Below the pieces are notes generated by a model. The model was given only the letters and a program-made list of their open reading frames with translations, was not told the origin of the DNA and did no database searches. From Wohlfahrtiimonas larvae (GTDB lineage: Bacteria > Pseudomonadota > Gammaproteobacteria > Cardiobacteriales > Wohlfahrtiimonadaceae), in NCBI RefSeq assembly GCF_039543665.1, contig NZ_BAABKE010000003.1, forward strand, positions 248,001 through 312,000: a stretch of 64,000 bases of DNA. Reading direction: 5' to 3'. Position numbers and translations under genes: made by a program. How positions within the stretch are numbered: the stretch's first letter is position 1; each line of letters begins with the position of its first letter. Below are positions 27,704-37,661 of the stretch, in pieces.

Positions 27704-28045
27704 TTATTCTGCAACTTCCTCTGATTCTTCTTGATCATGCTCTTGGCGCTGACGCTGTAATGTCATCGCTTTATCTTTCATTTTTAAATATTGCTTACTT
27801 AATTTATCCACTGCTTCATCAATAGAGATATATAAATCATCTGTTGTTGATTCAGCATTAATATCAGGTGAATGTGGTACCACCATTGTAATTTCAGCTT
27901 TTTGACGCTTATTTGTAACAGATAAAACAACATCTACTTGTGTGATTTGATCACGATGACGCTCAATTTTATTTAAACGTTCTTTCACATGTTCTTGTAG
28001 TGCAGGTGTTAACTCTAAACCATCGCCAGTGATATTAATATTCAT
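27704..28045 (-). CDS. hpf: Ribosome hibernation-promoting factor
   Basis: The 113-residue protein is of the short HPF/YfiA type, which binds the 30S decoding region in stationary phase. It starts MNINITGDGLELTPALQEHV, carries the basic helix with DKLSKQYLKMKDKA, and ends in an acidic tail. It is separated from rpoN, its usual neighbour in many gammaproteobacteria, and from ptsN. It has its own terminator. Confidence 0.92.
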   Translation of the reverse strand: MNINITGDGLELTPALQEHVKERLNKIERHRDQITQVDVVLSVTNKRQKAEITMVVPHSPDINAESTTDDLYISIDEAVDKLSKQYLKMKDKAMTLQRQRQEHDQEESEEVAE

Positions 28046-28193
28046 AGCTTCTCCTTATCTATCGAGTTGAAACAATCTATTCTGAATTCTTTTTCTACGA
28101 CTACTTGCTATAGATTCACATTAATACAGTTTGTATGAAATGAGAAGCGAAACTTCATCATTTCGCTCAATATTCGTTCAAATCTAACAAATA

Positions 28194-29105
28194 TTATAAA
28201 TTATCTAACTGATCCATGGATGGCACATATAAATAGCTACCTGTTACCGCTTTTGTATACCCAAACATAAGATCAAAATGCTCATCATTTTCACCACACA
28301 TATTTTTCAACATAGCATCAATGGATGATAATTTTGCACAATAACCCACAAAATATAATCCTTTCTCAGAAGATGCATATCCGTATGGCAAACTTTGACG
28401 TACAATTTCTAATTCTTCACCATCTTTTTCAATCACAACACGCTCTGTATGGGCACCTATTGGCTTATCTTCATCTGCCATTTCAATATCATCATGTTTA
28501 GTGCGGCCAAATGTACCTTCTTGTTTCGCCAAATCAAATGTATTGAATTTATCAATATCATGCACCCAGCGCTGAGCGATCACATAACTTCCGCCCGCAT
28601 CTTTACCTTCAGGAATGATCGCAACATCCGCGCGATCCTGTAACCCCTTAGGATTTTCTGTACCATCCACAAAGCCACTTAAATCACGCGCTTCTAACCA
28701 GCGAAAACCATGCACTTCTTCTTCGATTGTAACAAGATCTTTAAAGCAGCTTACAAAATCCTGAGCTAATGTAAAATTCATTTTGTGCTCATAAGACAAA
28801 ATATGCACAAACATATCACGCTGCGTGCCTTGCACCATGCCTTTCGCCATTGTTTGTAGATCATGCAACTCTTCAGCGCTTTCCGCATCGCCAGAAAGTT
28901 TTGTCCAAGCATCGCGGCCAAATGCTAAAACAGCAGATAATCCCATATGGCCAAAACGCGTTTTATATGAACGAAGACGCGCATTGAAATCACCAATCGC
29001 ATCTTTAATTGCATCTAAATCATCTGTTTTGAAATTTGCTTCAATAAAAATCGCATGATCTCTATTTTCTAACACAGTCCCGTCTTGATAATTTAACTCA
29101 CTCAC
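28194..29105 (-). CDS. yfeX: Dyp-type (YfeX-like) heme peroxidase
   Basis: This 303-residue protein belongs to the dye-decolorising peroxidases, which use heme and peroxide. The distal-site motif GFVDGTENPKGL (about residue 142) is present, as are LPYGYASSEKGLYFVGYCA and the heme-ligand region near residue 210. The length matches E. coli YfeX. The start is a GTG at 29105 with GGGAGAAG before it; no upstream ATG is available. No signal peptide is visible, so it is cytoplasmic or encapsulated; no encapsulin gene lies nearby. Confidence 0.9.
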   Translation of the reverse strand: MSELNYQDGTVLENRDHAIFIEANFKTDDLDAIKDAIGDFNARLRSYKTRFGHMGLSAVLAFGRDAWTKLSGDAESAEELHDLQTMAKGMVQGTQRDMFVHILSYEHKMNFTLAQDFVSCFKDLVTIEEEVHGFRWLEARDLSGFVDGTENPKGLQDRADVAIIPEGKDAGGSYVIAQRWVHDIDKFNTFDLAKQEGTFGRTKHDDIEMADEDKPIGAHTERVVIEKDGEELEIVRQSLPYGYASSEKGLYFVGYCAKLSSIDAMLKNMCGENDEHFDLMFGYTKAVTGSYLYVPSMDQLDNL

Positions 29106-29251
29106 TTTCTACTTCTCCCTAAACTTAATATTGATTCTTCAATAATCCTAATACAAAAATGGGGACTTTTCTCTTTTTTACCAGCAAGCACTACTAAGAA
29201 CCAAGGTAGAACTTGTCTTTTGTCAATGTTTTATCAAAACAGTTCACAATA

Positions 29252-29277
29252 AAAAAGGCTGAACCTTCAGCCTTTTT
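29252..29277 (-). terminator. Intrinsic terminator after the YcaC-like gene
   Basis: A stem of up to 12 bp (29252-29263 with 29266-29277) has A and T tails on both sides. On the minus strand it ends the YcaC-like transcript 17 bases after the stop codon. Confidence 0.82.
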
Positions 29278-29294
29278 AAAATATCGGGTAAATA

Positions 29295-29837
29295 TTATTT
29301 AATCAAACGACTAATATCTTTAAATGCAGGATGATCTGCTGTTTCCAGCAATTCAAACAATAATGATTCTAAGCCTGTTGTGCCTGCGCCATAGCCAATC
29401 ATACGATCAATCCCAAGATCTTTATTCTCTTTTGTGCGTGATGAAACACAATCTACAATCACATCCACATCATAGTTTTCAAGCAATAAATCTCTTGCCG
29501 TTTGGAATACACAAATATGAGATTCCATACCGGCCAATAGAATATGATCAGCACCTGATTCTTTTAGTTTCTCTTGAAACTCTGTACTTCCCCAAGCACT
29601 GAATGTATTTTTCACAATAGGAGAATATCCATCTGCACTCAAAATTTCTTTTAAAGATTCAACAGTTGTCCCCAAACCTTTAGGATATTGCTCCAACCAA
29701 AGCACAGGAACATTCAACAGCGCCAATCCTTTTAATAATTTTTCTAAACGAGGGATCAGCTTATCTTTATCATGAATGACATTATTCAATTTTTCTTGAA
29801 CATCTACAAACACTAAAATTGGACTTGCGTATTTCAT
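29295..29837 (-). CDS. Isochorismatase-family (YcaC-like) cysteine hydrolase
   Basis: This 180-residue cytoplasmic enzyme has the isochorismatase fold with the Asp-Lys-Cys triad: the aspartate in LVFVDVQEKL (residue 10-12), a lysine in the VKNTFSAWG segment and the cysteine in GMESHICVFQTA (about residue 118). The pattern fits E. coli YcaC, whose substrate is unknown. The ATG follows a strong AAGGAG region. It lies 29 bases after the PagL gene, so the two may be co-transcribed. Confidence 0.88.
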   Translation of the reverse strand: MKYASPILVFVDVQEKLNNVIHDKDKLIPRLEKLLKGLALLNVPVLWLEQYPKGLGTTVESLKEILSADGYSPIVKNTFSAWGSTEFQEKLKESGADHILLAGMESHICVFQTARDLLLENYDVDVIVDCVSSRTKENKDLGIDRMIGYGAGTTGLESLLFELLETADHPAFKDISRLIK

Positions 29838-29866
29838 TCCTCATTCTCCTTTTGCCAAAAATATCA

Positions 29867-30394
29867 TTAGAACTTATATGAGTAATAAAGGGAATAACTT
29901 TCTATACCATTATTAGGGCTTTTAATTCCAGCATTTGAATAGTGAATTGCACGAATACCTAAAGTATGATCACCAAATCTTGCACCAAAACCAATACGAT
30001 CTTCAAAATTGAAGGAACTGCCTAAGTTTTTATCCCCGACTTTAGTTTTTGAGAAAGCAGATACACCAATACCCAACTCAATGAATGGTTCAATAGTATT
30101 ATTTGTGTAGAAATTATAAGTAAATACAGGAGCAAACGATATGGATGCTGCATTTTTACCATATTTACCTTTTTCCCAATGTGTTAACCCTAAACTCCAG
30201 TAACCAGAGAAATACCCTACAGAAGAATCCCAAAATTTAGCATCCCATCCTTTATTTAAACCAATTCTAATAGTAGCATCGCTTTGCCCTGTTGCGCCAC
30301 CTGCAACCTCAGCCTCCCAAGCATTAGCAGTTGAAAATGCCAATGACGTGCAAAACAAACAAACCATGATTTTTTTAAAATTATATTTTTTCAT
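29867..30394 (-). CDS. pagL: Lipid A 3-O-deacylase (PagL-type acyloxyacyl hydrolase)
   Basis: This 175-residue outer-membrane beta-barrel removes an acyl chain from lipid A. A signal peptide ends at ANA (residue 25). The C-terminal active site IHYSNAGIKSPNNGIE carries H151, S153 and E165, with the same spacing (+2, +14) as His126, Ser128 and Glu140 of P. aeruginosa PagL. The protein ends in YSYKF, a typical barrel end with terminal aromatic residue. It is flanked by enzymes of unrelated kinds, so lipid A remodelling is its only clear role. Confidence 0.88.
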   Translation of the reverse strand: MKKYNFKKIMVCLFCTSLAFSTANAWEAEVAGGATGQSDATIRIGLNKGWDAKFWDSSVGYFSGYWSLGLTHWEKGKYGKNAASISFAPVFTYNFYTNNTIEPFIELGIGVSAFSKTKVGDKNLGSSFNFEDRIGFGARFGDHTLGIRAIHYSNAGIKSPNNGIESYSLYYSYKF

Positions 30395-30451
30395 ATTTTA
30401 CATTTCCCTGTTAACAGTCCTAAAACATCATATCAAAAACTATTCAAATAG

Positions 30452-31615
30452 TTACAATCGTAACTCCAATATTTCTTTTATTTGCTCTGATTCAATATTT
30501 TTACACTCACCCAATTTCCAACCACGATCCGCAAAACGCGCAACAATAGGTGCAATTGCCTCTGAATTCAAACCATAATCTGACAGACAAGTCTTGATCC
30601 CCACAGCATTAAAAAACTTTTCAATCGCTTGAATGGTCAAATCCAATTGACGCTCTGCATCATCCTCATGAATATTGAAGATGACCTGTCCTAATCGAGC
30701 AATTTTTTGCGATTTTTGTATTTTCATTATATGTAATAAACCTGGCAAAATAATAGCTAAAGTTTGTGCATGATCCAATCCATATAATGCGGTGAGCTCA
30801 TGGCCAATCATATGTGTTGCCCAATCTTCTTCAACACCACACGCAATCCAACCATTCAATGCCCAAGTTGCCGCCCACATAAAATTAGCTCTTGAATCAT
30901 AATCATAACCATTCTGAATCAAAGCAGGCGCCTCTTGTACTAAAACTTGCAAAATAGACTCCGCCATATAATCTTGCAATAAAAGTTTATTAGAATTAAC
31001 AGTAAGATATTGCTCTATCACATGTACAAAAGCATCCACAATGCCATTAGAAATCTGCTTAATGGGCAAACTATAAGTGGTTTCTGGATCTAATACTGAA
31101 AATATTGGAAATGTGTGTGTGCTAGAAAACGCTAATTTTTCTTCTGTGGCAGCTCGAGTAATCACACCACCATTATTCATTTCTGATCCTGTCGCAGGTA
31201 ATGTAATAACAGCACCAAAAGGTAAAGCTGTTTCAATATTATGGCCATGTTTAACCAAAATATCCCATGGGTTATTGCCCGTAAATTGTGATGCTGCTGC
31301 GATAAACTTTGTGGCATCCAAAACAGAACCACCGCCCACAGCCAATAAAAAATCAATATTATTTTTTTTAATAAATTCAACAGCTTTTAAACATGTTTCA
31401 TAATGTGGATTTGCTTCAATCCCTGAAAACTCTAATACAGTATGATCTGATAAAGCTGACATCACTTGATCATAAACACCATTTGATCGAATGCTACCAC
31501 CACCGTAAAGTACTAAAACATTACTCGATACAGGAATCTCTGAGGTAATATTAGCGATTGAACCTTTGCCAAAAATAATTTTGGTTGGATTTGCATAAAT
31601 AAAATTTTTCATCAT
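30452..31615 (-). CDS. yqhD: NADPH-dependent iron-type alcohol dehydrogenase (YqhD family)
   Basis: This 387-residue class III alcohol dehydrogenase reduces aldehydes and is protective during oxidative stress in E. coli. It matches YqhD in length and in blocks such as KIIFGKGSIANI, LLAVGGGSVLDATKFIAAA, LPATGSEMNNG and HMIGHELTALYGLDHAQTLAI, where the metal-binding histidines lie. Its start lies 4 bases after the SLC13 permease stop codon, suggesting co-transcription. Confidence 0.92.
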   Translation of the reverse strand: MMKNFIYANPTKIIFGKGSIANITSEIPVSSNVLVLYGGGSIRSNGVYDQVMSALSDHTVLEFSGIEANPHYETCLKAVEFIKKNNIDFLLAVGGGSVLDATKFIAAASQFTGNNPWDILVKHGHNIETALPFGAVITLPATGSEMNNGGVITRAATEEKLAFSSTHTFPIFSVLDPETTYSLPIKQISNGIVDAFVHVIEQYLTVNSNKLLLQDYMAESILQVLVQEAPALIQNGYDYDSRANFMWAATWALNGWIACGVEEDWATHMIGHELTALYGLDHAQTLAIILPGLLHIMKIQKSQKIARLGQVIFNIHEDDAERQLDLTIQAIEKFFNAVGIKTCLSDYGLNSEAIAPIVARFADRGWKLGECKNIESEQIKEILELRL

Positions 31616-31619
31616 TCAT

Positions 31620-33458
31620 TTACCCCATTGGAAATAAAATCGGTACAAAAATTACAGCTATCAACATTACAATCATAGCAAATGGCAAACCAATCTTAAC
31701 AAAATCACCAAATGTATAATTTCCTGGCGTAACCACCAAAGTATTTACGGGTGATGATACAGGTGTAATAAATGCCGCAGAAGCAGCCAGTGCGACCGTC
31801 ATTGCAAAAGGATAAGGAGAAACGCCTAATGTTGCGGCTGTTTGTATCGCAATCGGTGCTAATAGTATCGCTGTTGCAGTATTAGATATGAATAAACCAA
31901 TCAATGCAGTCACGCCAAATAGCATCATCAACAATATTCTCGGACTCGCATCCCCACCAATCTCCAATAAAAACTGCACAGCTAAATCAACACCTCCCGT
32001 ATTCTGTAAAGCTAGTGCAAAAGGAAACATTCCCACAATCAGAATGATACTTGGCCAATGAATAGATTTATAAGCACTATCCATCGTAATACAACCAAAT
32101 GCCCCCATTAACAGCGCACCAAATATTGCAACTAATACCGTTGGAAAAATACCTATAATCATCAGTGCAACTGTTACGATCAACACTCCAATTGCATACG
32201 GTGCCTTATCCATTGCTGGTGCAACCTCATCTATCTCCGCAGGAATTGTTAACACGACAAAATCATCTTTCATTGTTTGCAATTGACGCACATCTTTCCA
32301 CATACCAATAACTAACAATGTGTCGCCTTGTTTCAATCGTTCACTCAGTAATTCACTTTCAAGAATCTCACCTTTACGTTTCATACCAATTACATTCAAG
32401 TTATAATTGGATCTGAATGCATTTTCCAAAACTGTTTTATCAATTAACTTAGAGTCTGGATGAATTGTCACTTCCACCATGCCAATTTCACGCGAATGTT
32501 CGTTAAAATAACTACTCAATAGTGGCAATGACATCAACTTAAATTCTATACAAAACTCATTAATTTGATCAGGGTAAAAGAAATCAAACAATAAAATGTC
32601 ATTTTCCTGCAAAACACGATCTGAAACAGCATCTAAAACAACATTTTTCATACGACTTAAACGTCGTTCAACTGCAATAATATTAGCCCCATGTTTTTCT
32701 CGAAGATGTAATTCTGATAAACGCTTACCAGCTAAAGAGGAGCCTACACCAATACGTGCACGGTGATTACGCCCTTTTAAATTGTATTGATTGACCAAAT
32801 CTTCAATGTGTACACGAGCATCTTTAGCTTTCCCATCACTTTCAGCGCTATTTTTACTTAAAAATCTGCGAGCAAATAGCATATAAAATACGCCCACAAA
32901 TAGAATGATTAAACCAATTGGCGTAAAAGAGAAAAACTCAAAAGATTTATGCCCTGCTTGCTGTAATTGTGCAGAAACGACTAAATTAGGCGCTGTTGAT
33001 ACCAGTGTCAACATACCACTGATTAACCCTGCAAAACTTAATGGCATCATTAATCTTCTTGTATCTGCTTTCATCTTCGTGGCAATACTTAAGACAATGG
33101 GTATAAAAATTGCCACAATCCCCGTAGAACTCATCACAGAACCTAATAACGCTACAGAGATCATCAATAATACAATTAATCTCGTTTCACTATTTTTAGC
33201 TTGTCGAACGAGCCAATCTCCCACTTTAAAAGCAACACCTGTTCGCACTAATCCATCACCAATGATGAAAAAAATAGCAACAATTAAAACACTGCTATCA
33301 CTGAATCCTGCTAGAGCTTGATCAAGGGTAACACTCCCTGTAACAGGCAATGCCAAAAGTGCACACACAGCAACCACATCCATACGTGGCTTATTGATCA
33401 TAAATGCAATAATGGCAGCCAATAAAAGGAGTAAAACAATCATTAATTCTTGAGACAT
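31620..33458 (-). CDS. SLC13-family permease with two TrkA-C domains
   Basis: This 612-residue inner-membrane protein has a sodium:sulfate/dicarboxylate symporter fold with hydrophobic helices in both halves, interrupted at about residues 205-390 by two TrkA-C-like cytoplasmic domains (IGVGSSLAGKRLSELHLREK and VTIHPDSKLIDKTVLEN). The helix SNTATAILLAPIAI near 530 carries the transport motif of the family. Likely substrates are sulfate or dicarboxylates, which sequence alone does not resolve. It leads the yqhD-pagL run. Confidence 0.88.
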   Translation of the reverse strand: MSQELMIVLLLLLAAIIAFMINKPRMDVVAVCALLALPVTGSVTLDQALAGFSDSSVLIVAIFFIIGDGLVRTGVAFKVGDWLVRQAKNSETRLIVLLMISVALLGSVMSSTGIVAIFIPIVLSIATKMKADTRRLMMPLSFAGLISGMLTLVSTAPNLVVSAQLQQAGHKSFEFFSFTPIGLIILFVGVFYMLFARRFLSKNSAESDGKAKDARVHIEDLVNQYNLKGRNHRARIGVGSSLAGKRLSELHLREKHGANIIAVERRLSRMKNVVLDAVSDRVLQENDILLFDFFYPDQINEFCIEFKLMSLPLLSSYFNEHSREIGMVEVTIHPDSKLIDKTVLENAFRSNYNLNVIGMKRKGEILESELLSERLKQGDTLLVIGMWKDVRQLQTMKDDFVVLTIPAEIDEVAPAMDKAPYAIGVLIVTVALMIIGIFPTVLVAIFGALLMGAFGCITMDSAYKSIHWPSIILIVGMFPFALALQNTGGVDLAVQFLLEIGGDASPRILLMMLFGVTALIGLFISNTATAILLAPIAIQTAATLGVSPYPFAMTVALAASAAFITPVSSPVNTLVVTPGNYTFGDFVKIGLPFAMIVMLIAVIFVPILFPMG

Positions 33459-33531
33459 AGTTATTTTTCTTTGATTTAATAAATCTTATTCTGCATTATA
33501 GATATTTATTTTCTCCTTTCATGTTTTATTT

Positions 33532-34083
33532 TTAATCTGAAAAAAAACGTCTCAAATTAGGTAGATACCATTCTGTTAAACAAAGGTTTTCACCTTGATA
33601 AATAAAAGTTGATTGACGGGCAATGAGGGATTTAAAACCATAAGAACTCTCTGGCAATTCAAAAGGCAAAGATTCTAAATCAAACATTTTATAACTAAAT
33701 TCAGTACGATCAATCATATTGCCACTAAATAACTTACGCCCCAATGACTGAGTGCCACAATTTAAATAATTACGCCAAAAAAAACTATCTATATCACACA
33801 AACTCTCGGCCCAAATCACAGGAATATTATCTAGCTTCAATATAACTCTTCGACTAAAACAACGTTGACCATGAAGTAATTGTTCTGCTAAAGAATTATC
33901 ATAGTTTGGCAAAAAATTTTCTGATAATTGTAATAATTCAACACTAAAATTAGGATTTAACATTTCCAATCCCTGCGTTAGAGATTGCACACTCAATAAT
34001 GGTTGGTATTGTTTACGATCATAGTCATAATCTTCTAATAGCTGTTTTAAACTCTGGGCAGAATACCAATCCTTATGGTTCAC
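33532..34083 (-). CDS. ubiC: Chorismate lyase
   Basis: UbiC splits chorismate into pyruvate and 4-hydroxybenzoate, the first step of ubiquinone synthesis. The 183-residue protein aligns by eye with E. coli UbiC through SRRVILKLDNIPVIWAESL, LGRKLFSG and the C-terminal LCLTEWYLPNL, whose glutamate is the key active-site residue. The start is GTG at 34083 after AAGGAT. The usual partner ubiA is not adjacent. Similarity is moderate, so confidence rests on the conserved C-terminal motifs. Confidence 0.82.
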   Translation of the reverse strand: MNHKDWYSAQSLKQLLEDYDYDRKQYQPLLSVQSLTQGLEMLNPNFSVELLQLSENFLPNYDNSLAEQLLHGQRCFSRRVILKLDNIPVIWAESLCDIDSFFWRNYLNCGTQSLGRKLFSGNMIDRTEFSYKMFDLESLPFELPESSYGFKSLIARQSTFIYQGENLCLTEWYLPNLRRFFSD

Positions 34084-34150
34084 AATAGTTATCCTTTATA
34101 AAAATAGAGATGAAACTTACATCTCTATCATTATATAGCATCCATAAAAG

Positions 34151-35893
34151 CTAAACTATTCTCCACCCCTTAGCTCGTTGTCTTTGAGCAATAAAATGAG
34201 AATATTCACCCTCTTTATTAATCAATGTTTCATGTGAACCTAGCTCTTTGATAGAACCATTCTCCAACACCACTATTTGATCTGCCATTTGAATCGTTGA
34301 TAATTGATGCGCGATGACAATTAAAGTCTTAGACCCACGTAAACGCTCTAATGTCTCCGCAATCACAGCTTGATTCTCAGCATCTAATGCGGCGGTTGCT
34401 TCATCAACCAACAAAATTGGAGCATCCTTAATCAGAGCACGCGCAATGGCTATTCTCTGTCTTTCACCCCCTGATAGCTTCGCACCACCTTCACCTACTA
34501 AAGTATCTAAACCATTGGGTAAGCTTTCAATCACTGATTGTAATCCGGATTGAACTAAAACAGATTGCAACTCTTTTTCTGAAGCATCCGGCTTACCCAT
34601 TAATATATTTTCACGCACGCTACCTTGAAATAAATAACTATCCTGAAAGATTTGGCTTATAGTGTCCGTTAATGTTTTTTCCGTCATATTTTTAACATTA
34701 ACACCACCAATCATCACTTCTCCTTCAGTCACATCAAAGAAACGCGCAATCAGTCTTGCAAGAGTTGTCTTACCTGAACCAGATGCACCAATCAATGCAA
34801 CCATTGAACCTGATTCTATTTCTAAACTGATTTGATTCAAAACTAATGGCTCATTTTTTTCATAAGCAAAGGAAACTTGATTTAAAGTGACATTATTCCC
34901 TTTTGGCTCTTTCTCAACCATGGGTTCAGGTAATGGTTGAATCATAAAAATTTCTCTTACTGCATTTAAATGCCCTTTTGCACTGCGTAATGCCTCGCCA
35001 TAATTTGCAACATCTTGCATAGGATCAATAAAACGTGTTACCAAAATTAATGCGACAACAACGGCAACTATTTCTGTAGGATGCACACCTGTCACCAAAA
35101 GATCATTCAACCAAACTATCGCAATACATAGCAATGCTGCAAATACAGTTTGAACAACCCAACTACCCATAATGATGGATAATGTTGTCATCACAATGAG
35201 TTGTTCTGATGATTTTTGTTGATCATCAATGGCTCTTTCAAGAAAACGAGTACTACTACCTTCGCTGCTAAATGCACGCAATACAGATTGAGCTTGTGCA
35301 AACTCCACAATCCTTTGGCTTGTATGTGCTGAACGTTCATTAAAATCCTGATCGGCCTTTTCACCTAAACGTGATGCTAATAGCAATACAGACACAATAA
35401 TTGGTAAGCTAACTAAAGCAACCATCCCCAAAAGTGGGTGTAAAATTAATAATGCAATAACTAAAACTAAGGGTGCAATAGAACCACTCACAACAGGTGT
35501 GATTAAATGTGCTGGTAACTGTGCTACTTCTATCATTCCCTTGGAAATAATATGACTTAACCTTGCAGTATTATCTGGATTAAACCAACCAATAGGTAAG
35601 CTTGCCACGTGATCACCAATACGATGGCGAGCATTGCGTAAAATCGACTCGCCTACTTTTATCCCTGCAAGCTCAGTTAATTGACGCAATTTCCAACAAG
35701 CAATCACACCTATTAGCAACAAAATCAACCAAATGACTGCTGAACTCACTTCCCCTTTTAATGTATAAAAGACAACAGGAATCAATACTGTAATGGTTAA
35801 ACCACTTAAAACCCCATAAATTACTGCTTTAGTTAAATATTGATTCAAAAACCTTGAATCATCTCCCAACAATTGACTAAATATTTTAAACAT
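34151..35893 (-). CDS. ABC transporter, fused permease-ATPase, subunit 1
   Basis: This 580-residue half-transporter has six transmembrane helices (to about residue 300) and a nucleotide-binding domain with Walker A GASGSGKT, signature LSGGERQR and Walker B ILLVDEATAALD. It overlaps the next gene by 8 bases, so it should form a heterodimer with it. The pair resembles the IrtAB/YbtPQ type of exporter-fold importers or siderophore exporters, but the substrate is inferred only from this similarity. Confidence 0.88.
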   Translation of the reverse strand: MFKIFSQLLGDDSRFLNQYLTKAVIYGVLSGLTITVLIPVVFYTLKGEVSSAVIWLILLLIGVIACWKLRQLTELAGIKVGESILRNARHRIGDHVASLPIGWFNPDNTARLSHIISKGMIEVAQLPAHLITPVVSGSIAPLVLVIALLILHPLLGMVALVSLPIIVSVLLLASRLGEKADQDFNERSAHTSQRIVEFAQAQSVLRAFSSEGSSTRFLERAIDDQQKSSEQLIVMTTLSIIMGSWVVQTVFAALLCIAIVWLNDLLVTGVHPTEIVAVVVALILVTRFIDPMQDVANYGEALRSAKGHLNAVREIFMIQPLPEPMVEKEPKGNNVTLNQVSFAYEKNEPLVLNQISLEIESGSMVALIGASGSGKTTLARLIARFFDVTEGEVMIGGVNVKNMTEKTLTDTISQIFQDSYLFQGSVRENILMGKPDASEKELQSVLVQSGLQSVIESLPNGLDTLVGEGGAKLSGGERQRIAIARALIKDAPILLVDEATAALDAENQAVIAETLERLRGSKTLIVIAHQLSTIQMADQIVVLENGSIKELGSHETLINKEGEYSHFIAQRQRAKGWRIV

Positions 35894-37661
35894 GATTCAC
35901 CTCACTCGCCTCTTCATCGGACTGACCATATTTACCTTGCTGCCATAAAGAAGCATAACGTCCTTGTCTTTCTAACAGTTGAACATGTGTACCTTGCTCA
36001 ACAATTTGCCCTTCATCCATGACAACAATATGATCAGCATGCATGATCGTATCTAGACGATGAGCAATGACTAATAAAGTCCGCCCAACCGCAAAACGAG
36101 ATAATGCTTCCTGAATTACAGCCTCATTATCTGCATCCGCAGCAGCCGTAGCTTCATCTAAAACTAAAATGGAGGGATCTAGTAATATTGCTCGAGCAAT
36201 ACTGACTCTTTGCTGCTCACCACCCGATAAAATCGCATCTTCACCCACAATCGAATCATAGCCTTTCGGGAGCGACATAATTCTATGATGAATATTAGCA
36301 GCCTTTGCAGCAGCTTCAACCTCATCCTGCGTTGCATTCGGTGATGCTAATGCAATGTTCTCACGCACACTTGCATTAATTAAACGAACTTCTTGCAAAA
36401 CAAAACCAATTCTTTGATATAACGCTTGAGATGGGAAAGCTTTAAGATCAACATCACCCAAAGTAATTTTGCCTTGTACTGGATCAAAAAATCTTAATAA
36501 TAATCTTGCAATGGTAGATTTACCTGCACCTGATGCTCCCACAATAGCAGTAACAGTGCCTGGCTTAAGTGTTAAATCAAAATTCTTCACAACTAAATGT
36601 TCAGAATCATAGCCATAATCTACATTTTCAAACTTAACAATACTATTTTTAGGATGATCTACTAAAGATGCTGGTTGCTCTAAAATAGGAGTATGCAATA
36701 AATTATTTAATCGTTCAGCTGAACCAGTTGCATTACGTAAACCATGAGTAATAAAAGATATCATCAACATTGGTGCACAAATACCTGGAGCAATCAGAGC
36801 AAAAGGGACAATATCCATTGGTTGAATCCACCCTAAAGCAATAAAGATCATACCAAATGTTAAAATAAAGCCCAAAACAGTTACTGGATTCATAATTGCA
36901 TTAGCTGCTGATACCGATTTTGTTGTAGAACCAATCAAATTACGAAAAGCTACGGCAAAAGCATCCACAGCATCACGATAGCTACTATGAGATTTTCCTG
37001 ATACACCAAAAGTCTTGACAACAGGTATGCCACTGACAAACTCAACAACTGCATTATCAATTCTTGCCATGCCGCCAATAAAGTCCCCCATGAATTCCCC
37101 ACCAGCTTTAAACGCTTTGCTATACAACCAAAAGAATGCAATAAAAGGAACACAAGTCACTAATGCTAATTGCCAACTCATCGCAAATAAATAAATCGCG
37201 GAGAACACAACCACTGCTACCGCTCTCGCAATTGTTGTAAAGAAATGAGCTGTTAAATCATGCAAAGCACCAATATCATCTTGCATGGCCTGCTTAACAT
37301 CTCCAGATGCTCTTCCCGTAAACCACCCTAAAGGAACGAGCGATAAACGTTCAATGGCCGATAATCTTAAATGATGCGTCAAACGATTGTCTGCACAGTG
37401 AACATAATATTCAGCAAACGTATTAATGATCAAGCCAGCAAATAAACTAACTAAACTCCATGTAACAACTTGCCAAATCTGCTCTGTACTTAAACCACCC
37501 AAAATAACTTGTGCAATATAGGCAATACCAACCAATGGCACTAAAGTTAACATAATACCAATTGCAGCCAATAATGATGCTATAATTAATCGCCCTTTTA
37601 TAGGCTCTAATACAAGCTTCATAGGGCTTTTGGACTTTTGTACCGAAGAATCAATACTCAT
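35886..37661 (-). CDS. ABC transporter, fused permease-ATPase, subunit 2
   Basis: The partner half-transporter has 591 residues, with six transmembrane helices and an ATPase domain carrying Walker A GASGAGKS, signature LSGGEQQR and Walker B ILVLDEATAAADADNE. The triple-alanine run before the D-loop is typical of the IrtAB/YbtPQ branch. The ATG at 37661 is chosen over an ATG 21 bases upstream because it follows GGGAG. It overlaps the AraC gene by 11 bases. Confidence 0.88.
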   Translation of the reverse strand: MSIDSSVQKSKSPMKLVLEPIKGRLIIASLLAAIGIMLTLVPLVGIAYIAQVILGGLSTEQIWQVVTWSLVSLFAGLIINTFAEYYVHCADNRLTHHLRLSAIERLSLVPLGWFTGRASGDVKQAMQDDIGALHDLTAHFFTTIARAVAVVVFSAIYLFAMSWQLALVTCVPFIAFFWLYSKAFKAGGEFMGDFIGGMARIDNAVVEFVSGIPVVKTFGVSGKSHSSYRDAVDAFAVAFRNLIGSTTKSVSAANAIMNPVTVLGFILTFGMIFIALGWIQPMDIVPFALIAPGICAPMLMISFITHGLRNATGSAERLNNLLHTPILEQPASLVDHPKNSIVKFENVDYGYDSEHLVVKNFDLTLKPGTVTAIVGASGAGKSTIARLLLRFFDPVQGKITLGDVDLKAFPSQALYQRIGFVLQEVRLINASVRENIALASPNATQDEVEAAAKAANIHHRIMSLPKGYDSIVGEDAILSGGEQQRVSIARAILLDPSILVLDEATAAADADNEAVIQEALSRFAVGRTLLVIAHRLDTIMHADHIVVMDEGQIVEQGTHVQLLERQGRYASLWQQGKYGQSDEEASEVNHV

